A DNA stretch of 23,372 bases from an uncultured Bacilli bacterium (lineage in GTDB: Bacteria > Bacillota_I > Bacilli_A > RF39 > UBA660), in contig CAKOMC010000021.1 in the NCBI GenBank assembly GCA_934096535.1, forward strand, positions 1 to 23,372. Reading direction: 5' to 3'. Shown here one piece after another: positions 13,122 through 21,099 of the stretch. A program made the translations under genes and the position numbers. The notes under the pieces were generated by a model, which saw only the letters and a list, made by a program, of their open reading frames with translations, ran no database searches and was not told the DNA's origin. How positions within the stretch are numbered: position 1 is the stretch's first letter; each line of letters starts with the position of its first letter.

Positions 13122-15620
13122 ATGAATTTTTTTAAAAAATTAATAGATTCAGAATATAGAGAACTTTGTCGTTTTGAAAAAATCGCAGAAGAAGTTATGG
13201 CTTTAGATAGCGAATATAAAGCATTAAGCGATGAAGAATTAAAAAATAAGACTGTGGAATTTAGAAAACAATTAGATGATGGGGTAAAACTGGATGATTT
13301 AGTAGTTCCAGCATTTGCAACGGTACGTGAAGCGGCTTATCGTGTTATTGGGGAAAAACCTTACTTTGTCCAAATTGTTGGTGGTTTGGCAATTCATTTT
13401 GGTAATATTGCGGAGATGAAAACCGGTGAAGGTAAAACTTTAACGGAAACAATGCCTACTTACTTGAATGCCTTAACGGGTAAAGGTGTACATATTGTTA
13501 CTGTTAACGAATTCCTTGCAAAGCGTGACTCTGAATGGATGGGTAATATTTATCGTTTCTTAGGTTTAACAGTTGGTTTGAATTTAAGAGAATTAACTCC
13601 TAAAGAAAAACAAGATGCTTATAATTGCGATGTTTTATATTCAACAAATAATGAAATTGGCTTTGATTATTTAAGAGATAACATGGTTGTAAGAAAAGAA
13701 GACCGTGTTCAAAGACCGCTTAATTTTTGTATTGTTGATGAGGTCGACTCAATTTTAATCGATGAGGCAAGAACTCCTTTGATTATTTCAGGGGGTAGAT
13801 TTGATTCCAAAAATCTTTATATTGATAGTGATAGAGCAGTTAAGAGATTAACGGAAGAAGACTATGATGTTGATGTTAAAACGAAAAATGTTTCTTTGAC
13901 TGAGGCTGGTAGTAAAAAAATTGAAAAGATGTTTAATTTAGATAATCTTTATGATATTGATAATAGTGCTTTAGTTCATCATATTAATCAGGCTTTAAAG
14001 GCTAATTATGGTTTTTGTAAAGATGTTGATTATGTTGTTAGTGATGATCAAGTAATCATCGTTGACCAATTTACTGGTCGTTTAATGGTTGGTAGACAAT
14101 ATAGTGATGGCCTACATCAAGCAATTGAGGCTAAAGAAGGCGTTACTATTAATGAAGAAACGAAGACGATGGCCACTATTACATTCCAAAACTTATTTAG
14201 AATGTATAATAAACTTTCTGGTATGACAGGTACAGCGAAGACAGAGAAAGAAGAATTTATAAATATTTATAATATGTATGTTATTCAAATTCCTACGAAT
14301 AAACCAATTGCCAGAGTTGATTTACCAGACTTAGTTTATGCCACAGAAAAAGATAAATATCATGCTATTGTTAATACAATCAAAGAAATCCATGCAACTG
14401 GGCAACCTATTTTAGTTGGTACCATTAGTGTATCTGCTAACGAAAAGTTAAGTGCTATGCTAAAAAAAGAAGGACTTTCTCATGAGGTTTTAAATGCCAA
14501 GAATAATGCTAGAGAAGCGGAAATCATTGCAAAAGCCGGCGAAAAAGGCGCTATTACGATTGCTACTAACATGGCAGGTCGTGGTACCGATATTAAATTA
14601 GGTGAAGGTGTTTTAGAATTAGGTGGCTTATATGTAATTGGTACGGAAAGACATGAATCTCGTCGTATTGATAATCAGTTAAGAGGTCGTTCTGGTCGTC
14701 AAGGTGATGTTGGTACTTCACAATTCTTTGTATCATTTGAAGATGATTTAATGCGTCGTTTTGGTTCGGGTATTGATAAGATTAAAGATGCTTTGATTGC
14801 CCTAGGTATGACTGGTGATCAAGCAATTCGTTCCAAGAGATTTACCAAGACTATTGAATCAGCTCAAAGAAAAGTTGAAGGTAATAACTTCGATATGCGT
14901 AAAAGTTTGCTTGATTATGATAATGTTATGAATCAACAAAGAGAGATTATTTATAAGAGAAGAAACGCTTTACTTGATAATGATGATGTAACGCCAGAGA
15001 TTGAAGAAACATTTACTAATAATTTAATTGGTCTTGTTGATAGTCATATTGCTCCCGAAGGATATTTAACAGAACAAGATAAGACGGATATTTTAGAAGA
15101 AGTTAATAATCATTTGTTAACTAAGACTAAGATAACTATGGATGATATTAAAAATATTAAAGATCATGAACTTGCTAATTATTTTGAAGGTAAAATTATG
15201 GATGACTATAATGATAAGTTAAAAGAAGTACCTTTAGAAGTTATTTCTCAATTTGAAAGAATGATTAGTTTAAGGGTTATTGATGAGGCTTGGGTAGATC
15301 ATATATCTACAATGGAACACTTAAGAGAAGGTATCGGGCTTCGTGGTTATGGTCAATCTAATCCATTACAAGCATATACGCAAGAAGGTTTTGATTTATT
15401 TGACCGCATGGAAGATGAAATTGATCGTAAGATATCAACATTCTTACTTAAGGCGCAAATTTCTAGAAGTGTAGAAGTTCAACCTAAGAAGCAAGAAGTA
15501 ATTGCTAATGATGGTAAAGAACACGCAAAGAGTACTCCAAAGAAGACTAAAAAAGTGGGTCGCAATGATTTGTGTCCATGTGGAAGTGGCAAAAAGTACA
15601 AAAACTGTTGTGGTAAATAA
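13122..15620 (+). CDS. secA: Preprotein translocase ATPase SecA
   Basis: SecA is the peripheral motor that drives secretory proteins through SecYEG. This copy has 832 residues, close to the B. subtilis length (841). Visible features in order are Walker A MKTGEGKTL near residue 100, the DEAD-type box IVDEVDSILIDEARTPL near 205, the preprotein cross-linking region, SGMTGTAKTE, TNMAGRGTDIKLG near 485 and the arginine-finger region QLRGRSGRQGD near 525. The helical scaffold carries DYDNVMNQQREIIY, followed by AWVDHISTMEHLREGIGLRGYGQ. The C-terminal zinc finger CPCGSGKKYKNCC binds SecB or ribosomes in the family and is intact. GGAGG precedes the ATG. A CCTTAT/ATAAGG hairpin (15631-15645) without a T-tract follows the stop. 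Confidence 0.98.
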   Translation: MNFFKKLIDSEYRELCRFEKIAEEVMALDSEYKALSDEELKNKTVEFRKQLDDGVKLDDLVVPAFATVREAAYRVIGEKPYFVQIVGGLAIHFGNIAEMKTGEGKTLTETMPTYLNALTGKGVHIVTVNEFLAKRDSEWMGNIYRFLGLTVGLNLRELTPKEKQDAYNCDVLYSTNNEIGFDYLRDNMVVRKEDRVQRPLNFCIVDEVDSILIDEARTPLIISGGRFDSKNLYIDSDRAVKRLTEEDYDVDVKTKNVSLTEAGSKKIEKMFNLDNLYDIDNSALVHHINQALKANYGFCKDVDYVVSDDQVIIVDQFTGRLMVGRQYSDGLHQAIEAKEGVTINEETKTMATITFQNLFRMYNKLSGMTGTAKTEKEEFINIYNMYVIQIPTNKPIARVDLPDLVYATEKDKYHAIVNTIKEIHATGQPILVGTISVSANEKLSAMLKKEGLSHEVLNAKNNAREAEIIAKAGEKGAITIATNMAGRGTDIKLGEGVLELGGLYVIGTERHESRRIDNQLRGRSGRQGDVGTSQFFVSFEDDLMRRFGSGIDKIKDALIALGMTGDQAIRSKRFTKTIESAQRKVEGNNFDMRKSLLDYDNVMNQQREIIYKRRNALLDNDDVTPEIEETFTNNLIGLVDSHIAPEGYLTEQDKTDILEEVNNHLLTKTKITMDDIKNIKDHELANYFEGKIMDDYNDKLKEVPLEVISQFERMISLRVIDEAWVDHISTMEHLREGIGLRGYGQSNPLQAYTQEGFDLFDRMEDEIDRKISTFLLKAQISRSVEVQPKKQEVIANDGKEHAKSTPKKTKKVGRNDLCPCGSGKKYKNCCGK

Positions 15621-15665
15621 CCTCGCAAACCCTTATAAGATAAGGAATTGATAGAAATAGAAAAA

Positions 15666-15733
15666 ATGACAAATTTGTCCACAGATGACAATTTGTCCAC
15701 ATTTTGTCCCCATAAATTTAAAATCGTGGATAA
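15666..15733 (+). repeat. Cluster of TTTGTCCACA repeats, DnaA-box-like or operator
   Basis: ATGACAAATTTGTCCACA (15666-15683) and ATGACAATTTGTCCACA (15685-15701) are near-identical direct repeats. Each contains a palindrome, GACAAATTTGTC and GACAATTTGTC. A third partial unit, TTGTCCCCA, is at 15704-15712. TTGTCCACA differs by one base from the DnaA box TTATCCACA, and on the other strand TTATCCACG (15725-15733) is another near match. The cluster is non-coding, downstream of secA and upstream of the zinc-ribbon gene's putative promoter. Either accessory DnaA sites or an operator would fit. Confidence 0.6.
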
Positions 15734-15765
15734 AATGCATGAATTTTATATAAAGATTAGTATGG

Positions 15766-15774
15766 TGCTATGAT
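15766..15774 (+). promoter_or_regulatory. Extended -10 before the zinc-ribbon gene
   Basis: TGC-TATGAT (hexamer 15769-15774) lies 78 bases before the ATG of the zinc-ribbon gene. There is no clear -35. Confidence 0.4.
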
Positions 15775-15851
15775 AACTATTACTATAAACAAAATTGGAT
15801 TTAAAAAAATATGTGATTGAAATAATTTAAATAGTGATTGGAGATGAGAAA

Positions 15852-16076
15852 ATGTAACAATGTCCAAATTGTGATAAAATTTATGATGCATCGGAATATA
15901 GTAGATGTCCATATTGTTCAGGAGAGTTGGAAGAAGAACACGGCGAAAGATATTATAAAGTATGTCCAAACTGTGAAGGAACTATGGAATGGGAAGATGG
16001 AACTTGGATGTGCTCTAATTGTGGAGATGAAATTGAATCTGATGAAGATGATAACGATGGAATAATTGAATTCTAA
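15852..16076 (+). pseudogene. Zinc-ribbon protein gene with a stop at codon 2
   Basis: The frame from CAA at 15858 to TAA at 16074-16076 encodes a compact protein of four CxxC pairs, CPNC, CPYC, CPNC and CSNC, with an acidic tail (ESDEDDNDG). An ATG at 15852, correctly spaced after GGAG (15840-15843), begins this frame, but the next codon is TAA. A single A-to-T change from AAA would explain it (MKQCPNC). No in-frame ATG or GTG follows; a TTG codon lies after the second CxxC. The coding part shows no other damage, so the lesion is recent, or the base is a sequencing error, or an unusual start is used. An alternative frame beginning at 15838 is open over the same span, but its product (KCNNVQIVIKFMMH) lacks zinc-ribbon logic. 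Confidence 0.7.
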
Positions 16077-16145
16077 TCAACGCAAATGGAAAAGAAGAAA
16101 TTTGCTGTGATTTTAAAATATTTAGAGTGATTTTTCCTTAAATAT

Positions 16146-16177
16146 GGTAGTGTGCGAATTTGTCACTACCTTTTTTT
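16146..16177 (+). terminator. Terminator of the zinc-ribbon gene
   Basis: GGTAGTG (16146-16152) pairs perfectly with CACTACC (16164-16170), followed by seven T. Confidence 0.88.
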
Positions 16178-16211
16178 GTTGCATAATGATAATATGCAAG
16201 CAGGAAGAAAG

Positions 16212-16398
16212 GTGAATTTGCGAATAAAAGTTAACACATTAGTAAGTATAATTTTAATGTTAGGAATTGTGGTATTCATGCAAAGTGTTTCTGCTAAGAA
16301 TGTTTATTATTCATTGTGATTAACTAAAATATAATTATGGCGAAAAGCAATTAGAAAGAATGAAGAATTGGTTAAATATTGATTGTTTAAAATATTAA
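16212..16398 (+). pseudogene. Broken gene for a small secreted protein
   Basis: A GTG at 16212, after AGGAAG, opens a 35-residue frame: a basic start (NLRIKV), a hydrophobic core (LVSIILMLGIVVFM) and a signal-peptidase-like site SVSA before KNVYY. It stops at TGA 16317-16319. In another frame, from 16333 to the TAA at 16396-16398, the reading NYGEKQLERMKNWLNI continues in a protein-like way. I read this as a secreted-protein gene degraded by frameshift and deletion, though a 35-residue secreted peptide is not excluded. With the zinc-ribbon gene it fills the gap between secA and the Nudix gene. Confidence 0.5.
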
Positions 16399-16416
16399 AA
16401 AATGAATAGATATGTG

Positions 16417-16425
16417 TGTTATAAT
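16417..16425 (+). promoter_or_regulatory. Nudix gene promoter, extended -10
   Basis: TGT-TATAAT (hexamer 16420-16425) lies 21 bases before the ATG and just before AAGGAG. The -35 region is A-rich and weak. Confidence 0.6.
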
Positions 16426-16446
16426 TTCAATATAAGGAGAAGTGCT

Positions 16447-17043
16447 ATGAGTAATAGTGAAATTTTAGAAAATATAAAGGCTATGACATCTGAAGAAAAA
16501 AGAAATATTGATTATGGGGTATTAAAAGAAATAATAAAAAAATTATCACCTGATGAGATAATAAAACTTAGTAATATCATTGGTTATCCCGTGTTTACTA
16601 GAATGTGTATGGGAGAATTAAAACATCGTTTTGTTTTACTACAAGATGGAGCAGCAGCGATAATTGTTAACAGCAAGGGGCAAATTTTATTGCAAAGTAG
16701 AGCCGATAGAGATAAATGGGGCTTACCGGGTGGTTGTCAAGAATTAGGAGAACGATTTCAAGATACTATAATTAGAGAAATAAAAGAAGAAACTAATTTA
16801 GATGTTAGAGAAGAAGATCTAGAGTTAATTGAAGTAGTTTCTGGTGCATCGCGAAGAAATAGTTATCCTAATGGTGATGTTGTTATTAATAATACCGTTC
16901 TTTATTGTATAAAAAGATATAGTGGAAATTTAAAATGGGATAATGAATCAAAAGATATGCGCTTTTGGGATATAAATAATTTGCCAGTTAATCAAAACGA
17001 TCCTGATTTGATAGATATTTATATAAGAAAATTAAAGAAATAG
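16447..17043 (+). CDS. Nudix hydrolase with N-terminal helical region
   Basis: This 198-residue protein is a Nudix phosphohydrolase. The signature G-x5-E-x7-RE-hydrophobic-x-EE is complete: GLPGGCQELGE, seven residues, then REIKEETNL at about residues 92-119. The usual Gly before the last hydrophobic is Asn here. Metal is bound by the paired Glu residues. Substrates of the superfamily are nucleoside diphosphates linked to another group, so the exact one cannot be read. About 60 residues before the fold (SEEKRNIDYGVLKEIIKKLSPDEIIKLS) form a helical extension of unknown role. The start at 16447 follows AAGGAGAAGTGCT; the frame is open a further 15 codons upstream, but this overlaps the promoter. 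The next gene begins 21 bases downstream, so the pair is probably co-transcribed. Confidence 0.9.
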   Translation: MSNSEILENIKAMTSEEKRNIDYGVLKEIIKKLSPDEIIKLSNIIGYPVFTRMCMGELKHRFVLLQDGAAAIIVNSKGQILLQSRADRDKWGLPGGCQELGERFQDTIIREIKEETNLDVREEDLELIEVVSGASRRNSYPNGDVVINNTVLYCIKRYSGNLKWDNESKDMRFWDINNLPVNQNDPDLIDIYIRKLKK

Positions 17044-17064
17044 TTAATATAAGATGGAGGTTTT

Positions 17065-17535
17065 ATGGAAAAAATAAATTCAGAAAATATAATTTCTGCC
17101 CTTTTTTTATTAGGGTTTGATAAGGTTGATGTATTACTTTATATGTGTGTGCTTGCTAAACTTACTCTAGATAATCAAAATGAAGAACGTTTTACTTTAG
17201 AAGATGAAGATTTTTCTTTTCTTTTTTGTCAAAATATTGAATTTAATGGGAAAGTTCTAGAAATTAAAGGAAACGAAGGATTAGATACTACTGTCATGGT
17301 CATTGATGGTAAGCCATATTCTTTAAGAAGAATGCTAAAATGTAATGAAAAATTTATGGAACAGATAAAAAAGTTGGACTTTGAAAAAATTATTAGAAGA
17401 AAAATAAACATTATGTGCGAAGATAAAGTATATATTTATAGAGAATTTTTTAGTAGTAAAGAAATTGATATAATAAATAAAACTAGTAATTTAACTTTAA
17501 GTATGAAAAAGAATAAGAGAAATTGCTTTAACTAG
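17065..17535 (+). CDS. Hypothetical protein downstream of the Nudix gene
   Basis: This 156-residue protein is not one I recognise. GGAGG lies seven bases before the ATG. It looks soluble, with a hydrophobic first 35 residues (ISALFLLGFDKVDVLLYMCVLAK) that are probably a buried helix pair rather than a signal, followed by a mixed acidic region (FTLEDEDFSFLFC), a VMVIDGKPYSLRRM segment and a basic C terminus (MKKNKRNCFN). No catalytic or metal-binding motif is clear. The Nudix gene lies 21 bases upstream and a terminator overlaps the last codons, so these two genes form a transcription unit separate from the radical SAM operon downstream. Confidence 0.75.
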   Translation: MEKINSENIISALFLLGFDKVDVLLYMCVLAKLTLDNQNEERFTLEDEDFSFLFCQNIEFNGKVLEIKGNEGLDTTVMVIDGKPYSLRRMLKCNEKFMEQIKKLDFEKIIRRKINIMCEDKVYIYREFFSSKEIDIINKTSNLTLSMKKNKRNCFN

Positions 17536-17549
17536 AGAGCAATTTTTTT
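17521..17549 (+). terminator. Terminator of the Nudix unit
   Basis: AATTGCT (17521-17527) pairs with AGCAATT (17538-17544), followed by TTTTTT. The stem overlaps the last codons of the upstream gene. Confidence 0.78.
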
Positions 17550-17592
17550 ATTTAATAGAAGATTTTTTTCTTAATGTTTGATACAATTGAAA

Positions 17593-17598
17593 TATAAT
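17593..17598 (+). promoter_or_regulatory. -10 of the radical SAM operon
   Basis: A perfect TATAAT lies two bases before an ATG at 17601. A transcript starting six to eight bases later would exclude that ATG, which supports the GTG at 17622 as the real start. The -35 is weak. Confidence 0.5.
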
Positions 17599-17621
17599 AA
17601 ATGAAGTATAGGGTGATTAGT

Positions 17622-19340
17622 GTGAAGTTAAATAAAAAAATGATAGGGTTTATTTGGTTGTTATTGGTGCCCCTTGTTGTCTTAGCATCTTCTTCTGAGG
17701 ATACGTTTATTTTATTTGCAATACTTACAGAGGCTTTCATAACTATCCACATGACAATTTTTGTTATTTGGCCTTTATCAAAGTTGCTACCTTTTAATGA
17801 TAGTCGTAAAACCTTTTGGACATTGTTTATATTTAGAATAGTATTCTTATTGTTTTGCGATTTCTTTGTGACTCCAGGTGTATATACGTTGGATTTCCTT
17901 TTTGTATTTATTGGGGCTTTTATAGTAGTGCCAATCGCGGCGGTTGCTAAAAGAAAAGATAAAATTGATAATAGTAGTAAGGTAAATGATTTAATTTTAG
18001 ATAATAATAATGTAGAGAAACCTTCTTTAACTCCTTCAATTAGTGATGAGAAAATAAAGCTTAGTGAGAAGAAAAATGAAGAAGTAATTAGAGAGGCTAT
18101 TAAAAATTTAAAATGTCCAAAATGCAATGAAAAATTAAGACCAATTGATAGGTTTTGTCCTAATTGTGGAGCCGATGTAAAAAAAGAGGTTGAATTTCAA
18201 ATAAATAATGCCGGTAAACAAGCGCCAATTATAAAAAAAGAATATGTTTTGCCAACAAGTTTTCCTGATATTTATAATAGTTCAGAGAACAATGTTTTAG
18301 AAGAATATATAAAAATAGAACTAGAAAATCAAAAAATTGACTTAAATACTAAATTAATGCCGTTATCTACTTTAAAGCGCAAAAAAGTTTTAAGTATAAT
18401 TTTTTCTATTCTGGTGTTTGTTTATATATCGATGATTTTCTTCCACTTTCCCTTATTAACTTATATTGTAGGTATTATTATTTTAATATTATTCTTTGCA
18501 ATAAGTAGAAAATTTAATTTAGTTAAAATGATTGCTAAAGAAATAAAGGCTAGACCTACGGAAAAAATGGATAATATAATTATTAATATCGTAAACAGTT
18601 TAACCGAGGATAATTTATTAACATTTAAAATATGTTCTTTCTTAGTTGCGGCCTTTTTACCATTAATGATTTTTATGACTCCCAAAATATTCTATGAAAA
18701 ACAAGGTGATGGCTATGCAGTTCGCTTCTATGCCTATGGTTTATTAAATTATAAGAGTGCTACCATCCCTGAAGAATATAAGGGTAAAAAAGTTATCGCT
18801 TTAAGAGGAAATACTTTTTCCAATATGTATTTCTTAGAAAAAGTAACACTTCCCGATACTATAAAAGAGATAAGAGGTCAAACCTTTAAATATGATTGGA
18901 AATTAGCAGAAGTTAATATACCTAAAAATTTAGAATATTTAGGTGGCGGTGCTTTTTACAATTGTATTTCTTTAAAAAAGATAAGTTTACCAGATACTTT
19001 AACATATATGGGTGGGGAAACCTTTTATAATGCTACTTCTTTAGAATATGTGAAATTATCGCGAAATTTAACGGAGATAAGAGGTAATACTTTTGAAAAT
19101 TGTTATTCGTTAAAAGAAATTGCCATTCCTGATAAGGTTACTAGAATAGGGGGTCACGCATTCTATGGTAATCATAATTTAGAAAAAGTAACATTAACTG
19201 AAAATAGTAAGCTTACGGAGATTGGCTCTTCAGCATTTAGACAATGTTATAAACTTAAAAATATAAAAATACCTATTTATACCACAGTAAATGATAGAGC
19301 CTTTAAAGAAAGTCCAACCAAAGTAAATTATTTTAATTAA
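17622..19340 (+). CDS. Membrane protein with zinc ribbon and BspA-type LRRs
   Basis: This 572-residue protein is built from four parts. An N-terminal cluster of about four hydrophobic helices (for example IGFIWLLLVPLVVLA and FIGAFIVVPIAAVA) is followed by a charged linker and a zinc ribbon with CPKC and CPNC near residues 165 and 180. A second group of helices (SIIFSILVFVYISMIFF, YIVGIIILILFF, SFLVAAFLPLMIF) comes next. From about residue 373 there are leucine-rich repeats of the BspA/TpLRR type, about 23 residues each, with GGGAFYNCISLKKISLP-like units. Such LRRs usually mediate binding outside the cell. The GTG start follows GGGTGAT. The radical SAM gene starts 15 bases downstream, so this is the first gene of that operon. 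The function is unknown; a sensor, scaffold or surface-display role is inference. Confidence 0.82.
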   Translation: MKLNKKMIGFIWLLLVPLVVLASSSEDTFILFAILTEAFITIHMTIFVIWPLSKLLPFNDSRKTFWTLFIFRIVFLLFCDFFVTPGVYTLDFLFVFIGAFIVVPIAAVAKRKDKIDNSSKVNDLILDNNNVEKPSLTPSISDEKIKLSEKKNEEVIREAIKNLKCPKCNEKLRPIDRFCPNCGADVKKEVEFQINNAGKQAPIIKKEYVLPTSFPDIYNSSENNVLEEYIKIELENQKIDLNTKLMPLSTLKRKKVLSIIFSILVFVYISMIFFHFPLLTYIVGIIILILFFAISRKFNLVKMIAKEIKARPTEKMDNIIINIVNSLTEDNLLTFKICSFLVAAFLPLMIFMTPKIFYEKQGDGYAVRFYAYGLLNYKSATIPEEYKGKKVIALRGNTFSNMYFLEKVTLPDTIKEIRGQTFKYDWKLAEVNIPKNLEYLGGGAFYNCISLKKISLPDTLTYMGGETFYNATSLEYVKLSRNLTEIRGNTFENCYSLKEIAIPDKVTRIGGHAFYGNHNLEKVTLTENSKLTEIGSSAFRQCYKLKNIKIPIYTTVNDRAFKESPTKVNYFN

Positions 19341-19355
19341 AAGTTGAGGATCAGT

Positions 19356-21098
19356 ATGGAAACAACAAAATTTATACATTTATTATATGTACCCACTATG
19401 GCGTGCAATATGGCTTGTAAATATTGCTATTTAGAAGATAATACTAAAGATGAATTTAAAAAAATGAACCCTTTAGATACTTTAGAATATGCCATAAATA
19501 AATTTAAGGAACAAAATGTTATACCTTTTAATATATCTTTACATGGTGGCGAAGTTACCACTTTATCCCATAGTGATTTTTATGATTTAATAAAGTTTAT
19601 TAATGATTATTATGATAAAAATAAAGAATTAATTAGGGCAGCTGGTTTTAAAGTAAGTAAACCGCATATAAAAACTAATTTATATGGAATAGATAGACAT
19701 ATAGATACGATAAGAAAGTTTAATGTTTCGGTATCAGGAAGTTTAGATTTACCACTTTCTTTACATGATGAATATAGAGTTACTAAAGGTAATGGCAAGA
19801 CTTTAGATCAGATTTTAAAAAATATTGAATTAATGAAAGACATTCCTAATAAAAAGAAAGTATCAGCTACTATTTTTAAAGAACATTATAAAAGTTTAGA
19901 TGCCATAATTAATGATATAAAGTATTTACACAATAATACTTGTCTGGATATGAATGATTTTAATTTTATGATTGGGTTTGATTATAATTCCAATGGTATT
20001 TTACATCATATTAGTGAAGAAGAACAATTAAATTTATATAATAGAATGCATCAAGAATTTGATAATACGGATTTAGATTATGGTGTTAATGGTCCTTGGT
20101 TTGATGAGTTTGGACCGGGATATTGTTCTAATTGTGATAATTGTGGCGAAAAGTTTTTCTTACTTGAAAAAAATGGTGATATTTACTCCTGCGTTAGAGG
20201 GCAGAAAAATCCTGACTACTTTTATGGTAATATTTATAGTAATTCGGTGGCTGAGATATTAGATAATGCGCAAAAAATGATATTTAAAAATCATAATATT
20301 ATGCCTTTTAATAAAGAATGTAGTAAATGTGGATATCTTTATCTTTGCAAAACAGACTGTCCTTTTGTTAAAAATACTTATAAAACCAATAAAAGTTATA
20401 CTTGTTTGTTACAACAGAAAATGTATCAAGATAGAAACTATACTAAAGATGTTAATAATGAATTTGTTTATGAGTATGTAAAAAAGATGCGTTTAGAAAA
20501 TCCTAATGAATATTTATCTATTGTTTCAAAAAGATTAGATTATCCAACTTTAGAAGAAATAATATCAAAGGATAGAAGCTTAAAATATATATATGATAAA
20601 GATAGTTTTATTTTAGGAATTGATGGTAATTATTATAATTTAGAATCGCAGATTATAAAAAAGAATAGAGATATAGTTTATATAACTGAAGAATCTAAAG
20701 TAGAAATATTTATGAAAAAGAATTTGATCAATGAAGTGTGTGATTATCCTGAAAATAATTCTTTATATATAATGTTATTATCGGGAAATTTAGTTAAATA
20801 TGGTGATGAAGGACGAATTAAACAAAGACATATTGCTACTTGGCAAATTTATAAAGGCATTTTAGATGATGGTCTAGCTTTAAAAAGTGATTATTATTGT
20901 TATGACATATCTAATTTTATTAAAGAATATAAGAATGCCTATTCAATAGATTGTCCTAATAATATCTTTTTTACAACAGCTTCTTTAAGAGATTATCATT
21001 ATACGAAACAAAAAGAAAATGCTTATTATCATATTCAAGCCATAAATTTGCCGTTTCAAAATATAGAATTTTATTATATAGATAAGGAGATGTTTTAA
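19356..21098 (+). CDS. Radical SAM-SPASM peptide-modifying enzyme
   Basis: This 580-residue enzyme has the [4Fe-4S]-binding CxxxCxxC at residues 17-24 (CNMACKYC). It also shows LHGGE, typical of SAM binding, and a complete SPASM domain: cysteines near 256-262 (YCSNCDNC), G-x4-C (GDIYSC), then C-x2-C-x5-C-x3-C (CSKCGYLYLCKTDC, near residue 322) and a final Cys in YTCLLQQ. SPASM enzymes carry two auxiliary clusters and modify peptides or proteins, for example sactipeptide synthases and sulfatase maturases. About 225 residues follow the SPASM domain, far more than in simple maturases, with IATWQIYKGIL and DYYCYDISNFIKEY. The ATG at 19356 uses GAGG six bases upstream. One base separates its stop from the next start, pointing to the Asn-rich protein as possible substrate. 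Confidence 0.9.
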   Translation: METTKFIHLLYVPTMACNMACKYCYLEDNTKDEFKKMNPLDTLEYAINKFKEQNVIPFNISLHGGEVTTLSHSDFYDLIKFINDYYDKNKELIRAAGFKVSKPHIKTNLYGIDRHIDTIRKFNVSVSGSLDLPLSLHDEYRVTKGNGKTLDQILKNIELMKDIPNKKKVSATIFKEHYKSLDAIINDIKYLHNNTCLDMNDFNFMIGFDYNSNGILHHISEEEQLNLYNRMHQEFDNTDLDYGVNGPWFDEFGPGYCSNCDNCGEKFFLLEKNGDIYSCVRGQKNPDYFYGNIYSNSVAEILDNAQKMIFKNHNIMPFNKECSKCGYLYLCKTDCPFVKNTYKTNKSYTCLLQQKMYQDRNYTKDVNNEFVYEYVKKMRLENPNEYLSIVSKRLDYPTLEEIISKDRSLKYIYDKDSFILGIDGNYYNLESQIIKKNRDIVYITEESKVEIFMKKNLINEVCDYPENNSLYIMLLSGNLVKYGDEGRIKQRHIATWQIYKGILDDGLALKSDYYCYDISNFIKEYKNAYSIDCPNNIFFTTASLRDYHYTKQKENAYYHIQAINLPFQNIEFYYIDKEMF

Positions 21099-21099
21099 A

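Noticed and set aside
15838..16065. Alternative 75-codon frame over the zinc-ribbon gene
   Set aside because: The CxxC-rich frame has a far more protein-like composition and the ribosome binding site fits its ATG; the alternative product lacks motifs.
17552..18127. Minus-strand open frame of 191 codons with hydrophobic stretches
   Set aside because: It lies opposite the zinc-ribbon/LRR membrane protein; the hydrophobicity mirrors AT-rich complementary codons, and there is no ribosome binding site.
20080..20262. Second-frame ORF inside the radical SAM gene
   Set aside because: It is fully contained in the SPASM coding sequence, with no independent signals.
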